Below are positions 1-6,753 of a stretch of DNA of 7,823 nt, piece after piece (the stretch's first letter is position 1; each line of letters starts with the position of its first letter). Under the pieces are notes generated by a model. The model was not told where the DNA came from and did not search any database. It saw only the letters and a program-made list of their open reading frames with translations. Source of the DNA: JBGPIT01 sp041485125 (GTDB lineage: Bacteria; Desulfobacterota; Binatia; UTPRO1); assembly GCA_041485125.1 (NCBI GenBank), contig JBGPIT010000242.1, forward strand, positions 1 through 7,823. The letters run 5' to 3'. A program made the translations under genes and the position numbers.

Positions 1-1335
1 CGACCACAGGCGGGCGAGGTCCGCCGTAGAACCGGCGCGGAGCAGATCGTCCTCGCGCGTCGCCTGCGTCGCGCCGAGGAGTGCCAGGCCGAAGGCCCAC
101 GCCAGCTGTCCGGCGAAGCCGTAGAGGCTCGCGGCGTCGGCGGAGGACGACGGATCGACCTCGGCGAACGCGACCACCGCGAGGACGGTCGTGAGCGCGC
201 CGATGCCGACGCCGGTGATCAGCTGCGGGCTGATCGCCGTCCACGCGTGGATGCCCGGCTCATAGAGCGTGAAGCCGACCTTCCCGACGATCACGATCAC
301 GAGCGCGATGGCGACCAGGAGCGGCGCGGCGGTGCGGCGCAGCAGCCAGCCGCCCACGAGGACGCCGCCGATGAGCAGCACACCGCCCAAGGCCGAGCGC
401 AGGCCGAGCATCTCCGCGGAGAAGCCGAGCGGCCCGCCGAGCAGATCGGTCTCGAACTGACCGGTGCTGAAGAAGTCGAGTCCGAAGCAGAAGAGCGTGG
501 CGAGCGCGAAGTCGCGACCACGCAGCGCCGCGACGCTGACGATCGGACGCGCCGTCATTCGATAGTGCAGGACGAAGAGCACGCCGGTCGCCGTGCCGGT
601 GGCGAGCATCGCGAGGACCAGCCGCGAGCGCAGCCAGCCGAGCTCGTCGCCGAGATTCAGCACGATCCCGAGCGCGACCGTCGTCGTCGCGAGCAGCGCG
701 AGGCCGCGCCAGTCGGTGGCTGTCGGGCGCGGCTCTGCGGCGGCAATGTGGCGGTCGACGACAAATGCGCCCGCGGCGCCGATCGGAAAGCAGAGCAGAT
801 ACGCGAGCCGCCACGACGTCTGCACGAGCACGCCGCCGAGCAGCGCACCGAGCAGCACGCCGATCATCGAGCCGGCGCCCCACACGGCCATGCCGCGGCC
901 GCGGTCCGCGGGCGCGTGCGTCGCGACCACCAGCGTTTGCGTGGTCGGCGCCACCGGTCCGGCCGCGGCGCCGAGCGCGGCGGCAAGGACGAGCAGCACC
1001 GCCGGGGAGCTGGTGAGCGCCGATGCGAGCGCCGCCGCGAGGGTCGTGACGATGCAACCGAGCAGGACGCGCCGCGCGCCGAAACGACGCATCAACGAGC
1101 CCGCCAGCGGCGTCGTGCACACCACCGCGACCAGGAAGACGTCGGGGAGCCAGAGCTCGTCAGGGCCGCTGAGGCCGACCTCCGGTGCGATGTCCGGGAG
1201 CGCTACGGTCATGACGGTGATGTTGATGATCGCGAGCGCGTTCACGAGGACGGCGACGGTGAGACTCGCGCGTGCCAGACGGATGGCGTCGGCGTCAGGG
1301 TCGGCCTCGACCGGTGAGCTGAATTGGTTTCGCAT
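1..1335 (-). CDS. DHA2-like major facilitator superfamily transporter (3' end cut by window)
   Basis: This is an inner-membrane multispanning protein, read as 445 codons from an ATG at 1335 and still open at the window edge. DHA2 proteins usually have about 14 membrane spans and 450-550 residues, so only the tail is missing. Hydrophobic segments recur throughout. Family landmarks are a first span ending in VALPDI (residues 44-49), a motif-A-like loop GSLMRRFGARR (79-89), a motif-C-like glycine-rich span ending in LLGALLGG, and the following SWRLAYL and FPIG. The family exports drugs or small metabolites by proton antiport; the substrate here cannot be read. Two signature acidic positions look replaced: the TM1 Asp by Asn38 and the motif-A Asp by Arg83. 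The motif-C Pro is Ala. The start is supported by GAGG on the minus strand (1344-1347), 8 bases upstream. It is divergent from the cytochrome gene. The family is confident, the substrate unknown. Confidence 0.88.
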   Translation of the reverse strand, partial: MRNQFSSPVEADPDADAIRLARASLTVAVLVNALAIINITVMTVALPDIAPEVGLSGPDELWLPDVFLVAVVCTTPLAGSLMRRFGARRVLLGCIVTTLAAALASALTSSPAVLLVLAAALGAAAGPVAPTTQTLVVATHAPADRGRGMAVWGAGSMIGVLLGALLGGVLVQTSWRLAYLLCFPIGAAGAFVVDRHIAAAEPRPTATDWRGLALLATTTVALGIVLNLGDELGWLRSRLVLAMLATGTATGVLFVLHYRMTARPIVSVAALRGRDFALATLFCFGLDFFSTGQFETDLLGGPLGFSAEMLGLRSALGGVLLIGGVLVGGWLLRRTAAPLLVAIALVIVIVGKVGFTLYEPGIHAWTAISPQLITGVGIGALTTVLAVVAFAEVDPSSSADAASLYGFAGQLAWAFGLALLGATQATREDDLLRAGSTADLARLWS

Positions 1336-1580
1336 CGTCTGGGCCTCGAGTCGCCCCCGCGGATGCGAGATGCGTGCCTCGGCCGCGCCGCGGCGAATTG
1401 ATCACCTACGCGGATCAACGGAGGACGAGACGCCAAGTCTCTGACTCATGGCTGCGCGGATTCGTCCGCCGCGCCCCCGAAAAGCGCGGGCACCTCCGTA
1501 GCCGCACGGCGTGCCCCCATCGTGATCCGCGTGGCACATCCATCCGGCCCAGTGCTTGCACGATTGGAGCAATGGTCTCC
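1336..1580. other. Divergent intergenic region between transporter and cytochrome
   Basis: About 245 bases separate two divergently read genes, so promoters for both must lie here or inside the reading frames. Apart from the inverted repeat at 1398-1418, its distant half-copy at 1523-1531 and a small hairpin at 1565-1581, I see no strong sigma-70 promoter and no RNA gene. The cytochrome reading frame stays open upstream to an ATG at 1374. The residues it would add are arginine-rich and precede a complete lipoprotein signal peptide, so I treat that stretch as non-coding. Confidence 0.6.
1398..1418. promoter_or_regulatory. Inverted repeat, candidate operator in the transporter/cytochrome divergent region
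   Basis: Perfect 6-base arms TTGATC (1398-1403) and GATCAA (1413-1418) are separated by 9 bases. The right arm with its flank, CGCGGATCA (1409-1417), recurs in inverted orientation at 1523-1531 as TGATCCGCG. The element begins 63 bases upstream of the transporter start and lies about 165 bases before the cytochrome start. That is a reasonable place for a repressor site acting on the transporter. No regulator gene is in the window, and I found no convincing -35/-10 pair beside it. Six-base arms can arise by chance, so the regulatory role is inference. Confidence 0.35.
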
Positions 1581-1581
1581 A
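1565..1581 (+). promoter_or_regulatory. Ribosome-binding site within a small hairpin at the cytochrome start
   Basis: GGAG at 1566-1569 is the only Shine-Dalgarno-like sequence near the cytochrome start. It lies 11 bases before the ATG at 1581 and only 2 bases before the in-frame ATG at 1572, which favours 1581. The same bases form the left arm of a 5-bp inverted repeat, TGGAG (1565-1569) with CTCCA (1577-1581), around a 7-base loop. The ribosome site and the A of the ATG at 1581 could therefore pair with each other in the mRNA. The stem is short and may have no function. Confidence 0.35.
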
Positions 1582-4151
1582 TGGCACACATCCGCGCGGC
1601 GGCCTCGCTGCTCGCGCTCGCCACCGTGATCGCCGGCTGCGGCTCGGACTCGGGCACACGAGACGCCGCGCCGAGCGCCGAGTGTCAGTTGAGCGGCGGC
1701 GCCGACCTCGACGCGATCGCCGCGTTCCTGCACGCGGGCTGCTACCAGGGCGAGGGGTGGCGCGGCGATCCTCGCATCCGTCCGACCGGGCCGACCGTCG
1801 ACGGCGTCTACTACTCGGTGCACGGCGACGTGCGGGTCTGGTACGCGCCGGCGCTCCTCGAGTGGCTGCACGATGGACGGCCGGAGGACGAGGACCTTCC
1901 CGACGGCACGCTGATCGTGAAGGAGCAGTACGCCGGGCCGGGCACAGCCGATCCCGCCGAGCTTCAGGGCTGGACGTTCATGCTGCGCGACCGTATCGCC
2001 TCGTGGGACGGCTGGATCTGGGGCTATGTCGACGTGGTGAACCCGGCGTGGAACGTCGGTGAGCCGTTTCTCCAGTACTGCGTCTCCTGCCACGCCTCGA
2101 GTGACTCGCGCGCGCTCACCTTCGCGTCGCTCCGCAACGTCGCCGGCGACAGCGACGACTTCGCGCACCTGCCGCCGGGCGCGTTCACGCGCCTCACGCT
2201 CTCGCACGGGAGCTTCGACGACGATTTTCCGGAAGCGAAGGAGGCCACGGCCGCCGCGCTGCCGGACCCGCTCGCCAGCCCGCGCGCGGATTTCGTCGCG
2301 CTCTACGACACGATCGCGCCGCCGGCGCCCGACAGCGTCGTGCAGCTTCCCGACGCGATCTTCGATCACGTGCCGCCGGCGCCGACCGCGCAAGGCTTCG
2401 TCACCTCCGACATCTGTTCCGGCTGTCACGACGCCGACTCGCTGCTGCACGGGGTGACGCCGAACATGCTGGTCGCGCAGGGCAGTGAGCGCCTCAACCT
2501 CTCGCCCTACGGTGAGTGGAGCGCGTCGCTCATGGGCCTCGCCGGTCGCGACCCGGTCTTCCGCGCGCAGCTCGAGTCGGAATGGGCGCTCCACCCCGAG
2601 ATCGCCGATTTCATCGACAACTTCTGCTTCACCTGTCACGGCGTCATGGGCCATCGGCAGCTCGCGACCGACACCGGGGGCACGGGTCTCCTGACGCTCG
2701 CCGACACGAACGCGACGGGAAGCGCGCCACGCGCGCGCTACGCCGCGCTCGCGCGCGACGGCGTCTCGTGCGCCGCCTGCCACCGCGTCGCGGCCGCCGG
2801 TCTCGGGCAGCCGGAGACGTTCACCGGGCAGTTCGCCGTCGGCCCGCCGAACGAGATCTACGGCCCGTTCCCGAATCCGAAAGCGTACTCGATGGAGAAC
2901 GGGCTCGGCCTCGCGCCGCGCGAGGCGCCGTGGATCAAGTCGTCGGCGCTCTGCGGCTCGTGTCACGCGGTGATCCTGCCGATCCTCGATCGCGACCAGT
3001 CGTACACGCCGGTGACGTTCGCCGCCGCGGCGCGCGTCCACGAGCAGGCGACCTACCTCGAGTGGCAGAACAGCATCTACCAGAACGAGCGCGCGCCGAT
3101 CGCCGCCGCGAGCGCGCGTACCTGCCAGGACTGTCACATGCCGGCCGACCTCGACGGCGAGCCGCTCGCGTTTCCCATCGCCAACATCCAGGATGCCGGC
3201 TACCCGCCCTTCGAGCACGTCGCGCCCGCCGACGACATCGACCTGCCGGTGCGGACGCCGTACGCGCGTCACACGCTGGTCGGCGCGAACCTCTTCGTGA
3301 TGTCGATGTTCCAGCAGTTCCCGGATCTCCTCGGCATCGATCCGAGCGACGAGAACCTGGCGAGCAGCGAGCACCCGCTGCCGAATCTGCTGCTGGCGGC
3401 GCGCGAGTCGGCGACGCTCGCCCAGACGCGTAGCGCGCGCGTCACGATCGCGCCGCTCCGCCAGACCGGCGCGGCACTCGAGGTGACCGTCACGGTCGAG
3501 AACCTCGCCGGCCACAAGCTCCCGTCGGGCGTCGGCTTCCGGCGCGCCTTCCTCGAGCTCGCGGTTCTCGACGGCGCCGGCGGCGTGCTCTGGGCGTCCG
3601 GTCGCACGTCGCCCCTCGGCGTGATCGTCGACGCGGCCGGTGTGCCGCTCGCGACCGAGCTCAGCACCACCGACGTCGAGCCGCACCACGACGTCATCAC
3701 GCGCGAGAACCAGGCGCAGATCTACGAGACCCGCCACCGCGACACGCGCGGCACGCTGACGACGAGCTTCTTGGCACTCGCCGACGAGGTGAAGGACAAT
3801 CGCCTCTTGCCGCGCGGCTGGTCGGCGCTCGGACCGTCGGCCGACGAGACCACGCCGCACGCGGTGGGGAGCGACCCGCGCTACCTCGACGGCTCAGGCA
3901 GCGACTCGGTTGTGTACCGCGTCCCGATCGCCGCGGTCCCAGGCGCGGCGCGGGTGCGCGCGACGCTCTACTACCAGTCGATCCCGCCCTACTACCTCGC
4001 CGACCGCTTTCGCACCGCGGCCGGCCCCGAGACGCAGCGGCTCCACTTCATCGGCTCGCGCCTCGCCGTCGAGAGCACGGTGATCGAGGATTGGAAGCTC
4101 CGCCTCGCCGGCGCCGACGTCGCGGTCGCGACGACCACCACGGCCGAGTGA
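1581..4151 (+). CDS. Lipoprotein hexahaem c-type cytochrome with P460-like N-terminal domain
   Basis: This is a predicted 856-residue exported electron-transfer or redox protein. A lipoprotein signal ends in VIAG before Cys20; Gly at +2 would permit outer-membrane sorting under the E. coli rule. Residues about 30-180 resemble the cytochrome P460 family, with DGTLIVKEQY (108-117), WDGWIWG (142-148) and haem site CVSCH (167-171), followed by a FASLRNV segment typical of such heads. Five more haem sites follow: CSGCH 279, CFTCH 349, CAACH 397, CGSCH 458 and CQDCH 515, the last followed by MPAD. Residues about 610-856 carry no CXXCH. They include NLAGHKLPSG (641-650), a motif I associate with the C-terminal domain of environmental multihaem cytochromes, probably a beta-sandwich. 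The substrate is unknown; canonical P460 oxidises hydroxylamine, but I cannot place its haem-crosslinking lysine here. An ATG at 1572 is the alternative start. The gene is convergent with the TonB receptor gene. Confidence 0.88.
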   Translation: MAHIRAAASLLALATVIAGCGSDSGTRDAAPSAECQLSGGADLDAIAAFLHAGCYQGEGWRGDPRIRPTGPTVDGVYYSVHGDVRVWYAPALLEWLHDGRPEDEDLPDGTLIVKEQYAGPGTADPAELQGWTFMLRDRIASWDGWIWGYVDVVNPAWNVGEPFLQYCVSCHASSDSRALTFASLRNVAGDSDDFAHLPPGAFTRLTLSHGSFDDDFPEAKEATAAALPDPLASPRADFVALYDTIAPPAPDSVVQLPDAIFDHVPPAPTAQGFVTSDICSGCHDADSLLHGVTPNMLVAQGSERLNLSPYGEWSASLMGLAGRDPVFRAQLESEWALHPEIADFIDNFCFTCHGVMGHRQLATDTGGTGLLTLADTNATGSAPRARYAALARDGVSCAACHRVAAAGLGQPETFTGQFAVGPPNEIYGPFPNPKAYSMENGLGLAPREAPWIKSSALCGSCHAVILPILDRDQSYTPVTFAAAARVHEQATYLEWQNSIYQNERAPIAAASARTCQDCHMPADLDGEPLAFPIANIQDAGYPPFEHVAPADDIDLPVRTPYARHTLVGANLFVMSMFQQFPDLLGIDPSDENLASSEHPLPNLLLAARESATLAQTRSARVTIAPLRQTGAALEVTVTVENLAGHKLPSGVGFRRAFLELAVLDGAGGVLWASGRTSPLGVIVDAAGVPLATELSTTDVEPHHDVITRENQAQIYETRHRDTRGTLTTSFLALADEVKDNRLLPRGWSALGPSADETTPHAVGSDPRYLDGSGSDSVVYRVPIAAVPGAARVRATLYYQSIPPYYLADRFRTAAGPETQRLHFIGSRLAVESTVIEDWKLRLAGADVAVATTTTAE

Positions 4152-4172
4152 GCTCGCCAGCGTCCGCGGGCC
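4152..4172. other. 21-base convergent junction between cytochrome and TonB receptor
   Basis: The cytochrome stop (TGA, 4149-4151) and the receptor stop (TGA on the minus strand, 4175-4173) face each other across 21 bases. The only pairing I see is a 5-base arm, GAGCT (4150-4154) with AGCTC (4175-4179), around a 20-base loop and without a T-run. No good intrinsic terminator is visible, so the two transcripts probably overlap at their 3' ends or depend on Rho. Confidence 0.6.
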
Positions 4173-6275
4173 TCAGCTCTCGATGCGGATCGCGATTCCG
4201 CCGTAGACGTTGAGCCCGGGCGCGGGCTCGAAGAAGCGTCCGGCGGCGGCGTTCAGACGGACGACACCGTCGTAGGCGGCGTCGGTGACGTTCTGGATGC
4301 CGACGAACGGCTCGATGCGCAGCGGGCCGAGCGTACGGTCGTAGCCGCCGCGGAGATTCACCAGCGTGGAGCCGCGCGAGCGGACGGTGTTGGCGTCGTC
4401 GGCGTAGAAGCCGCTCGTGGCCGACGCCTCGATCGCGGCGTAGAGCCCGCCGGGATGCCGATAGAAGAGCTCGCTGTAGGCGATGCCGGTGGGAATGCCC
4501 GGCTCCTCGTTGCCGGCGAAATCGGCGCTTCCGGTGCGATACCGCCGGAACGCGGCGTGGATGAACGTGAGCGCCGCCGACCAGCGCAGCTCGTCGGTGA
4601 GCCGCAGCTGCCACTCCGCCTCGACGCCGTAGCGTTCGGAGCGGCCGGCGTTTCGGAAGAAGGTCCGTCCCGACGGCGACTCGAACGCGATCAGCGTCTT
4701 CTCGAGGTCGAGGTAGAAGGCGCTGAGCGCGAAGCTGCCGCGCTCGGCCCAGCGCGCGCGGGTGCCGATCTCGTAGCTCGTCGACGTCTGCGGTTGCAGA
4801 TTCCGGTTGAACCCCGCGCCGTCCGGGTTCGCGAGCTCGGTCGTGGTCGGGACCTGGAACGCGGTGCCGGCGTTCGCGAAGAGCGAGAGCCAACGCCGTG
4901 GATGCCAGGTGATGCCACCGCTCGGGCTCCACGCATCGAGGGTGCGCGTTGCCGAGCCACCGCTCTCGGCCGGCACGTGGACGTCGATGTCGTAGTACAC
5001 GCGGTCGTAGCGCACGCCGGCGCTGGCCTCGAGGTCATCGCGCAGCCGGACTATCCAGCGCAGGTAGGGGCCGACGCTGGTGACGCGCTCATCCTGCGCC
5101 AGGCCGAGCGCGCCGCGCTTTCCGGCGACGTTCGCGAAGCGGCGGCGGTCGTCGTCCTGATGCTGCACGTCGACGCCGGCGAGGAGCGTGTGCTCGCACC
5201 CGAGGAGATCTCCGCTGCCCGCCCAACGCACGCCGGCGCCTGGGCTCACGCGTGAGAAGGCGGTGATGCCGTCGCCGGCTGCGGGGAGGATCGGCAGGCG
5301 TCCGTCGAAGTCGCGGTAGAGCACGTAGGCGTAGGCGGAGAGCTCGCTCGCATCGGTGCGATGGCGGAGGATCGTACCGACGCGGCCCTGCGAGACGTCC
5401 TCGCCGGCATCGAGATCGACGTTCAAGCCGCGTGGCCGGCGGCGGTCGGCACGGACCTCGGCGCGGGTGAGACCACCCGGATCGTCGGCGCGCAGGGTGT
5501 CGAGGCCGTTCAGGAGCAGCATGACGTCGGTGTTCGTCCCGAGAGCGTAGGTGAGCTTCGCCGTCAGCGTGCCGCGCTCGGCGGCGCTGTGGTCGCGGTA
5601 GCCGTCGAGCTGGACGAAGCCGGCGTGCAGCGCGACCCCGGCATCGCCCGTACGGCCGCCGGCGTGGACGTCGTACGTGCCGAGACCGTACGAGCCGCCG
5701 GTGAGCCGGAGGCGCGCCTCCGGTGTCGGCGGCGGCTCGTCGGTGAAGATCTGGATCACGCCGCCGGCGGCGTTGCCGTAGAGCGACGACGCCGGACCGC
5801 GCAGCACCTCGATGTGATCGACGGCCGCCAAGTCGAGCGCGTCGAGCTCGGTCTGGCCGTCCGGCAACGTCTCCGGCAGACCGTCGACCAGCACCTTGAT
5901 CTCGCGAATGCCGAACGCTGCGCGCGTGCCGAAGCCGCGGATCTGCACCCGCAGGTCTTGCGCGAAGTTGCGATTGTTCTGGACGAACACACCCGGCACC
6001 CGCTCGAGCGTCTCGTCGAGACCGACCATCGGCCGGCCGGCGTGGATGTCGTCGCGTCCGATCACGCTCACCGCGGCCGGCACGTCTGCGAGCGGCTCGG
6101 GCAGTCGGGTCGCGGTGACGACGACGGGATCGAGGATCAGGTCGGGACGGCGTGCCGGCGCCGCGGACGAGCTCTCGGCAGTGCTGGTCGCTGCCGCGGC
6201 GTCTGCGGGGTCATCCGCAGCCGTCGGCTGGGCGCGTGCGGCGGTGCTCTCGACCGAGACGACGATCGCGAGCAC
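4173..6275 (-). CDS. TonB-dependent outer-membrane receptor, YncD/PqqU-like (candidate PQQ importer)
   Basis: This is an outer-membrane beta-barrel with an N-terminal plug that uses TonB-ExbBD energy to import a scarce ligand. Numbered from the GTG at 6275 (700 codons), a TonB-box-like segment DPVVVTATR lies at 49-57. The plug follows with PAAVSVIG, QIRGFGTRAAFGIR (111-124), LVDGLPETLPDGQ (129-141) and EVLRGPASSLYGNAAGGVIQ (156-175). From memory, E. coli YncD, also 700 residues, has nearly the same plug plus barrel motifs matching GYRDHS (225-230), ADDPGGLT (263-270) and the late AGRFFEPAPG. YncD was renamed PqqU because it imports pyrroloquinoline quinone. The fold is certain and the subfamily likely; the ligand is inferred. 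The C-terminus ends IRIES without the usual terminal aromatic. The start is probably upstream, because the signal peptide needs the arginines encoded before 6275. The gene lies just downstream of the response regulator gene on the same strand. Confidence 0.9.
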   Translation of the reverse strand: MLAIVVSVESTAARAQPTAADDPADAAAATSTAESSSAAPARRPDLILDPVVVTATRLPEPLADVPAAVSVIGRDDIHAGRPMVGLDETLERVPGVFVQNNRNFAQDLRVQIRGFGTRAAFGIREIKVLVDGLPETLPDGQTELDALDLAAVDHIEVLRGPASSLYGNAAGGVIQIFTDEPPPTPEARLRLTGGSYGLGTYDVHAGGRTGDAGVALHAGFVQLDGYRDHSAAERGTLTAKLTYALGTNTDVMLLLNGLDTLRADDPGGLTRAEVRADRRRPRGLNVDLDAGEDVSQGRVGTILRHRTDASELSAYAYVLYRDFDGRLPILPAAGDGITAFSRVSPGAGVRWAGSGDLLGCEHTLLAGVDVQHQDDDRRRFANVAGKRGALGLAQDERVTSVGPYLRWIVRLRDDLEASAGVRYDRVYYDIDVHVPAESGGSATRTLDAWSPSGGITWHPRRWLSLFANAGTAFQVPTTTELANPDGAGFNRNLQPQTSTSYEIGTRARWAERGSFALSAFYLDLEKTLIAFESPSGRTFFRNAGRSERYGVEAEWQLRLTDELRWSAALTFIHAAFRRYRTGSADFAGNEEPGIPTGIAYSELFYRHPGGLYAAIEASATSGFYADDANTVRSRGSTLVNLRGGYDRTLGPLRIEPFVGIQNVTDAAYDGVVRLNAAAGRFFEPAPGLNVYGGIAIRIES

Positions 6276-6308
6276 GAGGAAGGTGGATGGCCGGCGACGT
6301 CGAATCAG
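6231..6308 (-). other. Signal-peptide coding segment of the TonB receptor, reaching upstream of the first canonical start
   Basis: Read in the receptor frame, codons from CTG at 6308 give IRRRRPSTFLVLAIVV after the initiator, then a segment ending ARA before Gln. This is a textbook Sec signal of about 26 residues with an Arg cluster, a hydrophobic core and an AXA cleavage site. The first canonical start in this frame, GTG at 6275, would leave only 15 residues with no positive charge before the core. Upstream to the in-frame TGA near 6411 there is no ATG, GTG or TTG. CTG (6306-6308) or ATT (6303-6305) are the best-placed non-standard starts, though neither has a clear Shine-Dalgarno sequence. 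Confidence 0.55.
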
Positions 6309-6333
6309 ATCGAGAACGATCGTCGCGTGCCGA

Positions 6334-6753
6334 TCACGCCTGATGGGGCCGTGATTGGTGAAGGATTCTCGTCGCGAGTCTGGGATTGCAGTGATGGTCC
6401 ACGAGCTCGATCAGCTTTCGCGGGTCGAACGGCTTCGCCAGGTAGGTCGTACCCGAAAACTGCCGCACGACGCGGGCATCGTACGGCAATGCGGTGACGA
6501 CCACGATGGGGATGTCGGCGAGCTCGGGACGCTCGGCGAGGAGCTTCCGGCGGAACTCCAGGCCGTCCATCGTCGGCATGACGACGTCGAGGAGAATGAG
6601 GGACGGCTGCGTGGCGGCGATGTCGAGCAGCGCGAGCGCATGCGCGCCGTCTTCAGCTGCGATCGTCCGGTATCCGTGCTCCATGAGCAGGGCCGCGATG
6701 CCCTCGCGGACATCGTCCTTGTCCTCGATGACGAGCACGACTGGAGCGGCCAT
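6334..6753 (-). CDS. Receiver-only (CheY-like) response regulator
   Basis: This is a 139-residue cytoplasmic phosphoreceiver protein. All conserved receiver residues are present, numbered from the ATG at 6753: the acidic pair Glu10/Asp11, phospho-acceptor Asp56 in LILLDVVMPTMDG, Thr87 in VVVTAL and Lys107 in YLAKPFD. The domain fills nearly the whole protein. The last ~20 residues (CNPRLATRILHQSRPHQA) show no DNA-binding or enzymatic domain, so output must be by protein-protein interaction or by passing phosphate on. The frame is open 28 codons further to an ATG at 6837, but that extension is arginine-rich and outside the fold, so 6753 is preferred although no strong Shine-Dalgarno precedes it. 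The stop is 58 bases from the receptor's GTG and 25 from the likelier CTG, with no terminator between them, suggesting one transcript. No histidine kinase is in the window. Confidence 0.92.
   Translation of the reverse strand: MAAPVVLVIEDKDDVREGIAALLMEHGYRTIAAEDGAHALALLDIAATQPSLILLDVVMPTMDGLEFRRKLLAERPELADIPIVVVTALPYDARVVRQFSGTTYLAKPFDPRKLIELVDHHCNPRLATRILHQSRPHQA

Noticed and set aside
247..1317. A 356-codon open frame on the plus strand opposite the transporter gene
   Set aside because: Arg/Glu/Asp/His-rich low-complexity translation with no domain. The opposite strand gives a clean hydrophobic MFS protein with family motifs and a ribosome site.
1546..1560. Sigma-54-like promoter (GG-N10-GC with TTGCA at the -12 position)
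   Set aside because: The -24 half is poor (GGCCCA instead of GGCACG), and the predicted transcription start would fall at about 1570, leaving almost no leader before the ATG.
1374..1580. N-terminal extension of the cytochrome frame from ATG 1374
   Set aside because: The extra ~69 residues are Arg-rich and unstructured, and would bury a complete lipoprotein signal peptide (VIAG before Cys20) inside the protein.
1446..3860. An 804-codon open frame on the minus strand opposite the cytochrome gene
   Set aside because: Its translation is dominated by Arg, Glu, Val, Ala and Gly with no recognisable domain, and it lies antisense to six CXXCH motifs. Long antisense frames of this kind are expected from G/C bias at third codon positions.
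4150..4179. Bidirectional intrinsic terminator between the convergent genes
   Set aside because: Only a 5-base stem with a 20-base loop and no T-run on either strand.
5361..6497. A 378-codon plus-strand frame opposite the TonB receptor and the end of the regulator
   Set aside because: It spans two real genes on the other strand and has no recognisable domain or supported start; a compositional shadow.
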